64,000 nt of DNA from an uncultured Altererythrobacter sp. (GTDB lineage Bacteria > Pseudomonadota > Alphaproteobacteria > Sphingomonadales > Sphingomonadaceae), in assembly GCA_913056125.1 (NCBI GenBank), contig CAJXNC010000005.1, positions 124,001 through 188,000 of the forward strand, written 5' to 3'. Both the position numbers and the translations under genes were made by a program. Shown in pieces: positions 55,225-64,000 of the stretch. Positions within the stretch are counted from its first letter, which is position 1; every line of letters starts with the position of its first letter. The notes beneath the pieces were generated by a model that was given only the letters and a program-made list of their open reading frames with translations, searched no databases and was not told the origin of the DNA.

Positions 55225-56481
55225 ATGCATTTGAAAGAACTGAAACAGAGGACGCCGGCAGAATTGGTTGCCATGGCGGAAGAATATGAGGTCGAGGGCG
55301 CGAGCACCATGCGCCGCCAGGACCTGATGTTCGCCATCCTCAAGGAAGTGGCCGAAGATGGCGAGGAAATCCTCGGCATCGGCACGATCGAGGTACTGCA
55401 GGACGGTTTCGGCTTCCTGCGCTCGCCCGAGGCGAACTACCTTGCCGGCCCCGACGATATCTATGTCTCGCCTAACCAGGTCCGCAAGTTCGGCCTGCGT
55501 ACCGGTGATACGGTGGAAGGTGAAATTCGCGCACCCAAGGATGGCGAGCGCTATTTTGCCCTGACCAAGCTGCTCAAGGTCAATTACGACGATCCCGATG
55601 CGGTTCGTCACCGGACCAATTTCGACAACCTCACGCCGCTTTATCCCGATGAGCGCCTGAATCTCGATACCAAGGATCCGACGGTCAAGGACAAGTCGGC
55701 CCGTGTGATCGATCTCATCGCGCCGCAGGGCAAGGGCCAGCGCGCGCTGATCGTGGCGCCGCCGCGTACCGGTAAAACGGTGCTGCTGCAGAACATCGCC
55801 AAGGCCATCACCGACAACCATCCGGAAGTCTTCCTGCTGGTCCTGCTGGTCGATGAGCGTCCCGAGGAAGTGACCGACATGCAGCGTTCGGTGAAGGGCG
55901 AGGTGATCTCCTCGACCTTCGACGAACCGGCCTCGCGCCACGTCCAGGTTGCTGAAATGGTTATCGAAAAGGCAAAACGCCTAGTCGAGCACAAGCGCGA
56001 TGTGGTGATCCTGCTGGACTCGATCACCCGTCTTGGCCGTGCCTACAACACTGTGGTGCCGAGCTCGGGCAAGGTGTTGACCGGTGGTGTCGACGCCAAC
56101 GCCCTGCAGCGTCCAAAGCGCTTCTTCGGTGCCGCGCGTAATATCGAGGAGGGCGGCTCGCTCTCCATCATCGCCACTGCGCTGATCGATACGGGCAGCC
56201 GTATGGACGAGGTCATCTTCGAAGAGTTCAAGGGCACGGGTAACTCCGAAATCGTCCTCGACCGCAAGGTGGCCGACAAGCGCATCTTCCCGGCGCTCGA
56301 TGTCGGCAAGTCCGGCACGCGCAAGGAAGAGCTGCTGGTGGGCAAGGAAGAGCTCAGCAAGATGTGGGTCCTGCGCCGTATCCTGATGCAGATGGGCACG
56401 GTGGATTCGATGGAATTCCTGCTCGACAAGATGAAGGATTCTAAGACCAACGAAGACTTCTTCGCCACGATGAACCAGTAA
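55225..56481 (+). CDS. rho: transcription termination factor Rho
   Basis: A 418-residue hexameric RNA helicase. [15 protein letters not shown]-terminal helical domain, RNA-binding cold-shock segment [13 protein letters not shown]-loop [33 protein letters not shown] (Q/R loops) and [30 protein letters not shown] (split for length) are present. It ends with a terminator. Confidence 0.97.
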   Translation: MHLKELKQRTPAELVAMAEEYEVEGASTMRRQDLMFAILKEVAEDGEEILGIGTIEVLQDGFGFLRSPEANYLAGPDDIYVSPNQVRKFGLRTGDTVEGEIRAPKDGERYFALTKLLKVNYDDPDAVRHRTNFDNLTPLYPDERLNLDTKDPTVKDKSARVIDLIAPQGKGQRALIVAPPRTGKTVLLQNIAKAITDNHPEVFLLVLLVDERPEEVTDMQRSVKGEVISSTFDEPASRHVQVAEMVIEKAKRLVEHKRDVVILLDSITRLGRAYNTVVPSSGKVLTGGVDANALQRPKRFFGAARNIEEGGSLSIIATALIDTGSRMDEVIFEEFKGTGNSEIVLDRKVADKRIFPALDVGKSGTRKEELLVGKEELSKMWVLRRILMQMGTVDSMEFLLDKMKDSKTNEDFFATMNQ

Positions 56482-56487
56482 GGATCA

Positions 56488-56507
56488 GGGGGCTTCGGCC
56501 CCCTTTT
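56488..56507 (+). terminator. rho terminator
   Basis: GGGGG-C-TTCG-G-CCCCC stem-loop followed by TTTT, 6 bases after the rho stop. Confidence 0.88.
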
Positions 56508-56606
56508 CTGTGCCCGCACTTTAAAATTGCAGGCGTCTTGCTCATATAGGACACTTGAGCGGCAAGTCGGGCTGGTCCCGCAGTGCCCGAGTGAAAGGCA
56601 AGACCG

Positions 56607-56897
56607 ATGAAAGTGAATATCGAAATCGACTGTTCGCCCGAGGAAGCGCGCCGCTTTATGGGCCTGCCCGATGTCGAAAAGGCCAATGCGGTCTATGTCG
56701 ATGCGATAGCTTCGGCGATGAAGGGCGTCTCCAATGCCGACCAGCTACAGGAATATGCCCAGCAGCTCGCACCGATGGGTCAGATGGGCCTGAAGATTTT
56801 CCAGTCCTTCGTTGAGGGCGCGACCAAACAGTCGAGCAGCTCTTCTTCCCCGTCTTCGTCCTCCTCGACCTCGACAAGGCGCGCCAGCGACAGCTAA
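56607..56897 (+). CDS. small conserved protein with serine-rich tail (DUF6489-like)
   Basis: A 96-residue protein. MKVNIEIDCSPEEARRFMGLPDVEKANAVYVDAI in two helices and QMGLKIFQSFVEGA match what I recall of DUF6489 proteins. The last 20 residues are almost all serine (SSSSSSPSSSSSTSTRR). No function known. Eleven bases before mnmE, so probably cotranscribed with it; the preceding terminator suggests its own promoter. Confidence 0.78.
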   Translation: MKVNIEIDCSPEEARRFMGLPDVEKANAVYVDAIASAMKGVSNADQLQEYAQQLAPMGQMGLKIFQSFVEGATKQSSSSSSPSSSSSTSTRRASDS

Positions 56898-56908
56898 ACG
56901 CCTGCGCG

Positions 56909-58183
56909 ATGGATACGATCTTCGCGCTGTCGAGTGGTGCGCCGCCCGCCGGCATTGCGGTAGTCCGTGTAACGGGCTCTGAGGCAGCAACAGCGCTTGA
57001 AACCCTGTGTGGCAGGGTTCCTCCCCCAAGACAGGCGAAAAGGGCCTGGTTGCACACTCCAGACGGCAGCAGGCTGGATGACGGCCTCGTCCTCTATTTT
57101 CCCGGCCCAAATTCGGTGACGGGTGAGGATCTGGCCGAGTTTCACCTGCATGGCGGCCGCGCGGTCATTGCCGCGGTCGAGGCCGCGCTTGGCGCCATTC
57201 CCGGCCTGCGCAAGGCGAGGGCGGGGGAGTTCACCCGCAGGGCATTTGCCAATGGCCGTATCGACCTGGCCGAAGCCGAAGGGCTGGCAGACCTGCTTTC
57301 TGCCGAGACCGAGCTTCAGCGGCGGACGGCGATCGGTGCTGCGGGCGGCGTGGTGTCACGAAAGGTCGAGCAATGGCGCGTAGCTTTGCTGCAGCTGTCA
57401 GCCCGGATAGAGGCGGTGCTCGATTTCGATGATGAGGACGATGTTTCGTCGCCTCCGGAGCAGTTTTCGGCCGATTTGCAGCTTCTTGCAGATGACATGG
57501 CTTCGGTGTTGGCCATGCCGTCCAGTGAGCCCTTGCGTGAAGGTTTTCGTGTGGCGCTCGCCGGCCCTCCCAATGCCGGTAAATCTACCCTTTTCAATGC
57601 GTTGCTGGAGGATGAGGCGGCAATCACCGCCGCCCAGGCTGGGACGACGCGCGATATCCTGTTGCGCAATGTTGCCATCGATGGCGTGCCGTTCTCGCTG
57701 GTCGATATGGCGGGGCTTCGTGATGAAAGCGGCGACGAAATCGAGGCGATCGGAATAGATCGTGCGCGCTCCGAGATGGAGCGGGCTGACCTTGTCCTCT
57801 GGTTGGGACGGGAAGGCGAGGGCCCTGAGGGCGCATGGGAAATCGAGGCGCAATGCGATCTGGCCGACCATGAATTCAAGAAGCGCCCGGACTTTCGTAT
57901 TTCCGCCGTTTCGGGCGACGGCATTGCAGACTTGAAGCGTGGCATGGCCGATCATGCGCGCGGGCAAATGCCCAAACCGGGCGCTTTGGCACTCAATGCC
58001 CGCCAACGCACCTTGGTGGGCGATGCTCTTGGTCAACTGGAGGCTTGCGCGGTTCAGGACGATCCTCTTCTGATAGCCGAACATTTGCGGCAAGCGCGGC
58101 TCGCTTTCGATGCGCTTCTGGGCCGCACTTCGACCGAAGATGTGCTCGATGCGCTGTTCGGCCGATTCTGTATCGGAAAATAG
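56909..58183 (+). CDS. mnmE: tRNA modification GTPase MnmE
   Basis: A 424-residue GTPase acting with MnmG on wobble uridines. MDTIFALSSGAPPAGIAVVRVTGS and HGGRAVIAAVEAALGAIPGLRKARAGEFTRRAFANGRIDLAEAEGLADLL (in parts) form the tetrahydrofolate domain; G1 GPPNAGKST, G2 TTRD and G3 DMAG follow, then the C-terminal FGRFCIGK with its catalytic cysteine. The G4 motif, usually NKxD, reads AQCD near residue 314. The stop codon is followed at once by a parS site. Confidence 0.95.
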   Translation: MDTIFALSSGAPPAGIAVVRVTGSEAATALETLCGRVPPPRQAKRAWLHTPDGSRLDDGLVLYFPGPNSVTGEDLAEFHLHGGRAVIAAVEAALGAIPGLRKARAGEFTRRAFANGRIDLAEAEGLADLLSAETELQRRTAIGAAGGVVSRKVEQWRVALLQLSARIEAVLDFDDEDDVSSPPEQFSADLQLLADDMASVLAMPSSEPLREGFRVALAGPPNAGKSTLFNALLEDEAAITAAQAGTTRDILLRNVAIDGVPFSLVDMAGLRDESGDEIEAIGIDRARSEMERADLVLWLGREGEGPEGAWEIEAQCDLADHEFKKRPDFRISAVSGDGIADLKRGMADHARGQMPKPGALALNARQRTLVGDALGQLEACAVQDDPLLIAEHLRQARLAFDALLGRTSTEDVLDALFGRFCIGK

Positions 58184-58199
58184 TGTTTCACGTGGAACA
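58184..58199. promoter_or_regulatory. parS: parS site 1
   Basis: TGTTTCACGTGGAACA, differing in one position from the perfect palindrome TGTTCCACGTGGAACA. In the 62-bp mnmE-mnmG gap. Binds ParB for chromosome segregation. Confidence 0.93.
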
Positions 58200-58245
58200 T
58201 CAGGGCCTTTGACGTAGCGTCAACAGGCTCCTATCTGGCGCAGCA

Positions 58246-60105
58246 ATGAGCGCATACGACATTCTGGTCATCGGCGGAGGACATGCCGGCTGCGAAGCTG
58301 CCGCCGTGGCGGCACGTATGGGTGCGCGCACGGGGCTGATTTCCTTCGATCTCGATGCCATCGGAGCGATGAGCTGCAATCCTGCGATAGGTGGATTGGG
58401 CAAGGGACATCTCGTGCGCGAAGTCGATGCTTTCGACGGAGTGATCGGTCGTGCTGCCGATGCCGGGGCGATCCATTACCGCATGCTCAACCGCTCAAAG
58501 GGGAGCGCAGTCCAGGGTCCGCGCGTGCAGGCGGATCGCACGCTGTTCAAGGCAGCGGTTCAAGCAATCATCGCGGCGCAGGAAAACCTGACCCTCGTCG
58601 AGGGCGAGGCGGCAAAGCTCCTGCTCGAAGGCGGCCGGATTGCGGGCGTTGTGCTGGGCGATGGAACCGAGCTTCGCGCGCAGGCAGTCGTCCTGTGCAC
58701 GGGCACTTTCCTCGGTGGCACGCTGTTCCGTGGCGAGGAGCGCTTCACCGGCGGACGTATAGGTGAGGCATCGGCGCAGGTCCTGGCACAGCAGATGCGC
58801 GAAGCGGAGCTGCCGATGGCGCGTCTAAAGACGGGTACGCCGCCGCGGCTCGACGGACGAACGATCGACTGGGCGCGCCTGCAGGAACAACCTTCCGATA
58901 TCGAGATGTGGACCATGTCTCCGCTCAGCAAGGGCAGGGTGAACCCGCAGGTCTTCTGCGCCATCACCCGAACCAATGCCCGTAGCCATGCCATTATCGC
59001 CGATAATTTGCATCGTTCGCCGCTCTTCACCGGTGCGATCGACGCGGCGGGGCCACGCTATTGTCCCTCGATCGAGGACAAGATCCATCGTTTCGCCGAT
59101 CGTGACGGGCACCAGGTCTTCCTCGAACCCGAGGGACTCGACACGCATCTGGTCTATCCCAACGGGATCAGCACCTCGCTGCCCACCGATGTCCAGCTGG
59201 CCATGTTGCACACCATGGAAGGGCTGGAAGAGGTGGAGATGGTCGTGCCCGGCTATGCGGTGGAATATGACCATGTCGATCCGCGTGCATTGGGGCAGGA
59301 CCTGCAGTTGAAGGCTATCCCCGGCCTCTATTGCGCCGGGCAGATCAATGGGACGACGGGATATGAGGAAGCAGCCGCGCAGGGCCTGCTCGCCGGTATG
59401 CATGCTGCCTCTTCCGTGCTCGGAACCGAGCCCGCCCGTATCGACCGGGCCAATAGCTATATGGCTGTAATGGTTGACGATCTCACCCTGCACGGGGTGA
59501 GCGAGCCTTACCGCATGCTCACTGCACGCGCCGAATATCGCCTGCGCTTGAGGGCCAACAATGCCTCTTCGCGGCTGACTCCTCTTGCGCTGGAGGCTGG
59601 CTGTGTCGGATCCGAGCGTAGCGAGTGGTTTCTCCACCGGGAGAAGCAGCGTTCCACGTGGAACAGCGCGCTCGATTGCGAAGTCACGGCAAGTGAATTG
59701 TCGCGTGCCGGCCTTGCCGCAAAGCTGGATGCGGGCCGTCTGTCGCTGCGCGAATGGCTGCGCTTCCCCGCCATTGAGCTGGAGGCCCTGGCGCACTGGC
59801 TCCCCGAGACCTGCGATCCGGCAAGCGAGTTGGCGCAGGAACTGGCCGAAGATGCCACCTATGCCCCATATCTCCAGCGTCAGGACGCCGAACTGCGCGA
59901 CTTGCGGTCCAGCGAGAATGTCTTGCTGGGTGATGGCTTCCCCTATTGCGAAGTCCCCGGTCTTTCGAACGAGATGGTCGAGCGGCTCGCCGCAGCGGCG
60001 CCTGCCAATCTCTCGGCGGCGGGAAGGGTGCGGGGTATCACCCCCGCTGCCCTTGCAGCATTGCTTGTCCATGCGCGGCGGCGGATAGGAGATGAGGCGG
60101 CATGA
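58246..60105 (+). CDS. mnmG: tRNA uridine-5-carboxymethylaminomethyl modification enzyme MnmG
   Basis: A 619-residue FAD enzyme (GidA). [17 protein letters not shown] dinucleotide fold, [21 protein letters not shown] (split only for length), [26 protein letters not shown] and the C-terminal YEEQ-like region are present. A parS site is embedded in its coding sequence at 59650. Overlaps rsmG by 4 bases. Confidence 0.97.
   Translation: MSAYDILVIGGGHAGCEAAAVAARMGARTGLISFDLDAIGAMSCNPAIGGLGKGHLVREVDAFDGVIGRAADAGAIHYRMLNRSKGSAVQGPRVQADRTLFKAAVQAIIAAQENLTLVEGEAAKLLLEGGRIAGVVLGDGTELRAQAVVLCTGTFLGGTLFRGEERFTGGRIGEASAQVLAQQMREAELPMARLKTGTPPRLDGRTIDWARLQEQPSDIEMWTMSPLSKGRVNPQVFCAITRTNARSHAIIADNLHRSPLFTGAIDAAGPRYCPSIEDKIHRFADRDGHQVFLEPEGLDTHLVYPNGISTSLPTDVQLAMLHTMEGLEEVEMVVPGYAVEYDHVDPRALGQDLQLKAIPGLYCAGQINGTTGYEEAAAQGLLAGMHAASSVLGTEPARIDRANSYMAVMVDDLTLHGVSEPYRMLTARAEYRLRLRANNASSRLTPLALEAGCVGSERSEWFLHREKQRSTWNSALDCEVTASELSRAGLAAKLDAGRLSLREWLRFPAIELEALAHWLPETCDPASELAQELAEDATYAPYLQRQDAELRDLRSSENVLLGDGFPYCEVPGLSNEMVERLAAAAPANLSAAGRVRGITPAALAALLVHARRRIGDEAA
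59650..59665. promoter_or_regulatory. parS: parS site 2 (within mnmG)
   Basis: CGTTCCACGTGGAACA, one mismatch from TGTTCCACGTGGAACA; inside the mnmG coding sequence. Confidence 0.88.
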
Positions 60106-60731
60106 TCGGCAATGAGAGCGAGGCGCGGGCTTTCTGCGCGGCCCTGTGCGATTCGGCTGCGCTGGAGCGTCTCGAAGCCTTTATCGTGATGCTGGAGGAA
60201 GAAAACCGCCAGCAGAACCTCATTTCGAACAAGAGCCTTGAACAGGTATGGCAGCGCCATATTGCCGACAGCCTGCAAATGCTTGTGCATGTTCCACGTG
60301 AAACCGCGGGACCGTGGCTCGATCTGGGCAGCGGGGCGGGGATGCCGGGATTGGTGATCGCCATCGCGAGGCCGGAACTGGAGGTCCATCTCGTCGAATC
60401 GCGCAAGCGGCGTGTTGCATGGCTCGAGCGAGTGGCCACGCATTTCGGACTCGCCAAGTGCAGGGTTCACGGCTCGCGGCTCGAAAATGTGGAGAGTTTT
60501 TCCGCAGGGGTAATTACGGCGCGCGCCTTCGCTCCGCTGGAAAAGCTGCTCAGGTTATCCGCCCGCTTTTCCACACGGGAGACCGTCTGGCTGTTGCCCA
60601 AAGGGCGGTCGGCAGAGCAAGAATTGTCCGAACAGCCCGAATCGATCAGGGCAATGTTCCACGTGGAACAATCGCGCACGGATCCGCAGGCCGGAATCGT
60701 CGCAGGACAGGGAAGGCCGTCGATCCGATGA
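60102..60731 (+). CDS. rsmG: 16S rRNA m7G527 methyltransferase RsmG
   Basis: A 209-residue SAM methyltransferase (GidB). [39 protein letters not shown] (SAM loop) and [12 protein letters not shown] define the family. Two parS sites lie in its coding sequence, one encoding FHVEQ near the C-terminus. Overlaps mnmG and parA (ATGA). Confidence 0.95.
   Translation: MIGNESEARAFCAALCDSAALERLEAFIVMLEEENRQQNLISNKSLEQVWQRHIADSLQMLVHVPRETAGPWLDLGSGAGMPGLVIAIARPELEVHLVESRKRRVAWLERVATHFGLAKCRVHGSRLENVESFSAGVITARAFAPLEKLLRLSARFSTRETVWLLPKGRSAEQELSEQPESIRAMFHVEQSRTDPQAGIVAGQGRPSIR
60290..60305. promoter_or_regulatory. parS: parS site 3 (within rsmG)
   Basis: TGTTCCACGTGAAACC; two mismatches from the palindrome TGTTCCACGTGGAACA, but the core GTTCCACGTGAAAC fits the general parS consensus. 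Confidence 0.85.
60656..60671. promoter_or_regulatory. parS: parS site 4 (within rsmG)
   Basis: TGTTCCACGTGGAACA, the perfect 16-bp palindrome, 57 bases before parA. Confidence 0.95.
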
Positions 60732-61504
60732 TCACTATCGCGATAGCAAATCAGAAGGGCGGGGTCGGCAAGACCACGACCGCGATCAATATTGCCACGG
60801 CCATGGCAGCGACCGGCTGGCGCACCTTGCTGATCGACCTCGATCCCCAGGGCAATGCTTCCACCGGTATCGGCCTTGCCGCCGCCCATCGCGACCTTTC
60901 GAGCTACGATGTCCTGGTCGATGGCGTTTCGATCGACGAATGCGCCGTTCAGACCAAGATTCCAGGTCTCGACCTCGTCCCGGCAACTGTCGATCTCAGC
61001 GGCGCGGAGGTCGAGCTTGTCGGCGTCGAAGAGAGAGCTCACCGCCTGAGCAATGCCATCGCGCAGCACCAGGGCCACGATGTCTGTTTCATCGATTGCC
61101 CGCCTTCGCTCGGACTTTTGACGCTCAACGCCCTGTGCGCCGCTGATACGCTGTTGGTGCCGTTGCAATGCGAATTCTTCGCCCTCGAAGGCCTCAGCCA
61201 GCTGCTGCAGACGGTCGAGCAGGTCCAGCAGCGATTCAATCCCGATCTCGGCATCGTCGGTGTCGTCTTGACCATGTTCGACCGCCGCAATCGCCTGACC
61301 GACCAGGTGTCGGACGATGTGCGCGAATGTCTCGGCAATCTCGTCTTTGAATCGGTCATCCCGCGCAATGTGCGCCTGTCCGAGGCGCCCAGCCACGGCC
61401 TGCCGGCGCTGGTCTATGACCACGCCTGCCCGGGCAGCCGCGCCTATATGGCGCTGGCGCGCGAATTGATCGGTCGACTGCCCCAGGAGAGGAAAGCGGC
61501 ATGA
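60728..61504 (+). CDS. parA: chromosome partitioning ATPase ParA
   Basis: A 258-residue Walker-type ATPase. NQKGGVGKTTTAINIA deviant Walker A, DLDPQGNASTGIG, FIDCPPSLGLLTLNAL and VLTMFDRRNRLT are typical. Starts at ATG 60728 in the rsmG stop overlap; works with ParB and parS to move origins apart. Confidence 0.96.
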   Translation: MITIAIANQKGGVGKTTTAINIATAMAATGWRTLLIDLDPQGNASTGIGLAAAHRDLSSYDVLVDGVSIDECAVQTKIPGLDLVPATVDLSGAEVELVGVEERAHRLSNAIAQHQGHDVCFIDCPPSLGLLTLNALCAADTLLVPLQCEFFALEGLSQLLQTVEQVQQRFNPDLGIVGVVLTMFDRRNRLTDQVSDDVRECLGNLVFESVIPRNVRLSEAPSHGLPALVYDHACPGSRAYMALARELIGRLPQERKAA

Positions 61505-62475
61505 GTGCGGAAGACCAGGTAAAAGCCCCGAAAGCGGCAGCACGGCGCAAACTGGGCAGGGGCCTTGGCGCTCTGATGGGCGAAACGCGGCGCGAGGAGC
61601 CGCTGACGGTCCCTTCTGTGGGCGATGTGTCCGGTGAAGGGGCTACATCCCCTTCGCAGGCGACGCAGCGCGCAGACGGGCTTTCCAACCTTGCCGTTGC
61701 ATCGATCGAACCGCATCCCGACCAGCCGCGTCGCCATTTCGACGAAACTGCGCTGGAGGAGCTTGCAGCTTCCATTGCCACGCGCGGGGTCATCCAGCCC
61801 GTGATCGTTCGACCGCTCGATAATGGGCGCTACCAGCTGGTAGCGGGCGAGCGCCGTTGGCGCGCCGCACAAAAGGCACAACTCCATGAAATTCCGGCAT
61901 TAATTCGCGACCTAGCAGAGCGCGACGTGATGGCGCTGGCGCTAATCGAGAATATCCAGCGCGAAGATCTCAACCCGGTGGAGGAGGCACGCGCCTATCA
62001 CCGCCTGGCCGAGCTTGAGGACATGACGCAGGCGGAAATCGCCCGCTTGGTCGAGAAGTCGCGCAGCCATGTCGCCAATCTCCAGCGCCTGCTTTCCTTG
62101 CCCGAAAGTGTTCTTGGCCACCTTGAGGCCGGTCGGCTCGACATGGGCCATGCGCGCGCATTGGTCGGCCGCGAAAATGCCGCCGAGCTGGCCGAGCAGG
62201 CGATTTCAAAGAAGCTTTCAGTGCGCGAGGTCGAGAAGCTTGTTCGGGCGAGCGAACAGGGGGGCAGGGCCAGGCAGCGCACGGCCCGAGAACCGCGCGA
62301 TCCGGCGCAGGATGCCGATATCGCCGCGGTCGAGAACCATTTGCAGGAATTCCTTGGCCTGCCGGTCAAGATTGCGACCGATGCCGATCCGCGCTCGGGC
62401 TCGGTGACGATCAAGTATCGTACGCTCGACCAGCTCGACCTGATCTGCCAACGCCTTACCGGCGGAGGTATCTAG
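61501..62475 (+). CDS. parB: chromosome partitioning protein ParB
   Basis: A 324-residue CTP-dependent clamp. N-terminal RKLGRGLGALMG ParA-contact box, then IEPHPDQPRRHFDE, the CTPase motif GERRWRAAQKA, ENIQREDLNPVEEA, helix-turn-helix MTQAEIARLVEKSRSHVANLQRLL and a C-terminal dimer domain. Overlaps parA by ATGA. Confidence 0.97.
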   Translation: MSAEDQVKAPKAAARRKLGRGLGALMGETRREEPLTVPSVGDVSGEGATSPSQATQRADGLSNLAVASIEPHPDQPRRHFDETALEELAASIATRGVIQPVIVRPLDNGRYQLVAGERRWRAAQKAQLHEIPALIRDLAERDVMALALIENIQREDLNPVEEARAYHRLAELEDMTQAEIARLVEKSRSHVANLQRLLSLPESVLGHLEAGRLDMGHARALVGRENAAELAEQAISKKLSVREVEKLVRASEQGGRARQRTAREPRDPAQDADIAAVENHLQEFLGLPVKIATDADPRSGSVTIKYRTLDQLDLICQRLTGGGI

Positions 62476-62485
62476 GTAGCCGCAG

Positions 62486-62508
62486 GAAAGTCGCGCGGCG
62501 CGACTTTC
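62486..62508. terminator. possible bidirectional hairpin after parB
   Basis: GAAAGTCGCG (62486-62495) and CGCGACTTTC (62499-62508) are perfect 10-bp complements with a 3-base loop, between convergent parB and the next gene. No T-run, so terminator function is uncertain. Confidence 0.5.
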
Positions 62509-62539
62509 ATGGCTATGAGATTGACGTAATTTCAGTGAT

Positions 62540-63550
62540 TTACTGAAGCGGTACGAGCTTGCTGGCCGGCGGTGCAACCACGCGGTGGATGCGACGTTCG
62601 GGCGGAGCCGAAGGCGCATCGATCTCCCGCACGATGACCCGGCGGCGTACGGCCGGCTGGTGCATGACGGGCTGGTAGCTCACTGCCGCGTGGCCACAAT
62701 CGGGCCCGTGGACATGCGCTGCCTCGGCCGATCCGGTGCCGTAACCACGCTCGTAATTGAGCAAATAGGCCTCGCAATAATCGAAGCTGTAATTCGGCTC
62801 GACATAGACGAGATCTTCCTCGTCGCGGTCGCCATTGGCAATTCCGTCGGCGAGGGCGGTCAGTGCCAGGCCGGCAAGCCCGCCGACGCCTGCGCCGATC
62901 AGCGTTCCGGCCAGGCGGTCGCCACTGCCGGCAATGCGGTTGCCGGCAACTCCGCCGATGACCGCAGTGATGATGCTCGGGAGGATGCCGCTGCTGCGAC
63001 GTTCGGATTCGTCCTCATAGGCGATGTAGGTTCCTTCGCGCATTTCGCCGCGCAAAGACCGGCATTGCGACAACCACTGGTCGCGCTGTGCCGCCGTATA
63101 GGCGAGATGCGGGGCGTAGGCCGGCGGCGCGGGCTGGCGCGGAAGGTCGCGGCGGATCATGCGATAGGCGCCGTCGCCGCGATAGGCATCTTCGTGCCAG
63201 CCGAATTCGCCGTCGCGGTATAGAACGAGGCCGTCATCGGAGACGAATCGCGTGTCGTCGACCCAGGTGCCTTCGTAATCTGCATCGATGACGCGACCTT
63301 CGAGGTCGGTATAGGTGCCATCGAAGCGGCCGGTATAGCTATCGGGTGTGCGCCATTCGCCTTCCCACTCGCCACGATAGGTGCCCGACTGGACGACCGT
63401 CTCGTAGCGTTCGTCGCCAATCACGTCGCTGGCGTAGGTGCCGGGTTCGACATAGGTGTCCGCTTCGACCGGGACATACTGGGCCGCCGCGGGAGCGGAC
63501 AGGACGGCCAGCGAGGCCGAACTTGCCAGGAACAGTGTGCGTATCGTCAT
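62540..63550 (-). CDS. exported glycine-zipper protein
   Basis: A 336-residue protein with signal peptide MTIRTLFLASSASLAVLSAPAAAQ. Residues 30-140 hold repeated YxGxW/DGTYTD units (TYRGEWEGEWRTPDSYTGRF, YEGTWVDDTRF). Residues about 205-240 are a glycine zipper (GGVAGNRIAGSGDRLAGTLIGAGVGGLAGLAL, split for length), as in outer-membrane 2TM proteins. The C-terminus is rich in His and Arg. Membrane-associated, function unknown. Confidence 0.82.
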   Translation of the reverse strand: MTIRTLFLASSASLAVLSAPAAAQYVPVEADTYVEPGTYASDVIGDERYETVVQSGTYRGEWEGEWRTPDSYTGRFDGTYTDLEGRVIDADYEGTWVDDTRFVSDDGLVLYRDGEFGWHEDAYRGDGAYRMIRRDLPRQPAPPAYAPHLAYTAAQRDQWLSQCRSLRGEMREGTYIAYEDESERRSSGILPSIITAVIGGVAGNRIAGSGDRLAGTLIGAGVGGLAGLALTALADGIANGDRDEEDLVYVEPNYSFDYCEAYLLNYERGYGTGSAEAAHVHGPDCGHAAVSYQPVMHQPAVRRRVIVREIDAPSAPPERRIHRVVAPPASKLVPLQ

Positions 63551-63666
63551 CTCATTGCCCTCATGCGTGACGGGACCGCGCGCGAGTCTGCGCATTAAGC
63601 AATGCTTTACTATGCTGTCCGGCGCATTCCCAAGGAGGGCGCCGGCCGTGTCCCGAAACGGGGCGA

Positions 63667-64000
63667 TCAGATGCGGGAGGCAAGAAGCGTGGCGAGCGCT
63701 TCGATCCCGGCCTGGTCTTCCGTATCGAATCGGGCGGGCAGCGGGCTGTCGAGGTCGATCACCGCAATCACCTCTCCATCGCGTGTGACTGGTGCGACCA
63801 GTTCGGAACGCGTTTCCGCATCGCAGGCAATGTGGCCCGGAAAGGTGTGGACGTCCGGCACCAGCTGCGTCGCGCCGCTTTGTGCTGCCGTACCGCATAC
63901 GCCCGTTCCGAGCGGGATGCGGATGCAGGCGGGGCGTCCGCAAAAGGGACCGAGCACCAGCTCGCCATCGACCATGCGATAAAACCCGCACCAATTGGTG
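63667..64000 (-). CDS. msrC: free methionine-(R)-sulfoxide reductase, GAF domain (5' end beyond window)
   Basis: The frame is open to the right edge, so the N-terminal part lies outside. The GAF domain has NWCGFYR at the edge, LVLGPFCGRPACIRIPLGTGVCGTAA (catalytic cysteines, split for length), VPDVHTFPGHIACDAETRSE and VIDLDSPLPARFD. These match fRMsr, which reduces free Met-R-sulfoxide with thioredoxin. Confidence 0.93.
   Translation of the reverse strand, partial: TNWCGFYRMVDGELVLGPFCGRPACIRIPLGTGVCGTAAQSGATQLVPDVHTFPGHIACDAETRSELVAPVTRDGEVIAVIDLDSPLPARFDTEDQAGIEALATLLASRI

Noticed and set aside
58825-60072. A 415-codon minus-strand open frame
   Set aside because: Antisense to mnmG, whose motifs are complete.

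Overview
The window is a dense, high-GC stretch of an alphaproteobacterial chromosome with no IS elements, prophage, rRNA, tRNA or CRISPR that I could see. Gene content and order point to the Sphingomonadales, most likely Erythrobacteraceae (inference from protein character: fused ThiS-ThiG, DivK-like regulator, PopZ-type protein, UrcA, SUF operon with a three-cysteine Rrf2 regulator, hemE/hemJ/rho/mnmE/mnmG/rsmG/parAB order).

Layout. 1-15 kb: NAD synthesis (nadC, cut by the window edge), RNase T2, tadA, rpmB, an M23 peptidase, xseA and purD divergent from overlapping start codons, an MFS carrier, a proline-dehydrogenase-like protein, an acetyltransferase, a PfkB-family kinase, an EI24 membrane protein, a lipoprotein and a repeat protein. 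14.9-21.8 kb: an eleven-gene minus-strand SUF operon (Rrf2 regulator, sufB, DUF559, YwqK-like, sufC, secreted hypothetical, sufD, sufS, sufT, sufA, small hypothetical) in which nearly all junctions overlap, preceded by a 25-bp perfect dyad. 21.8-22.2 kb: a 378-bp gene-free stretch with an orphan minus-strand terminator, a possible small RNA. 22-32 kb: pyrD, gamma-glutamyltransferase, acyl-CoA ligase, thiSG, a MerC-type membrane protein sharing a Zur-like box with ctaA, cutA, rplM-rpsI. 32-38 kb: an ABC transporter divergent from a DUF2975/XRE pair across two matching operators, an alpha/beta-hydrolase-like protein lacking its nucleophile, a DivK-like receiver, a metallophosphoesterase and urcA. 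38-49 kb: a LytS/LytTR two-component pair, class I fumarase, PCMT-like and TolC genes, a PopZ-like protein, ferredoxin, erpA, xthA, sleB, ptsN and hpf.

49.6-62.5 kb is the replication-origin region. Leftward dnaQ-coaE-aroE-maf-ppsR and rightward hemE-hemJ-rho-mnmE-mnmG-rsmG-parA-parB flank a 301-bp gap with a 9-bp dyad and a 24-bp AT-only-but-one tract. This matches the arrangement around Caulobacter oriC. Four parS sites lie within 2.5 kb in and around mnmG/rsmG, just before parAB. Transcription runs away from the gap on both sides, co-directional with the expected forks.

Most genes are ordinary housekeeping functions. The best leads are regulatory DNA (origin, parS cluster, SUF operator, double operator at 34.03-34.08 kb, Zur-like box, orphan terminator/sRNA) and proteins with degenerate active sites (proline-dehydrogenase-like, hydrolase-like, MnmE G4 motif). 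Nothing was searched against a database; family names rest on motif recognition.
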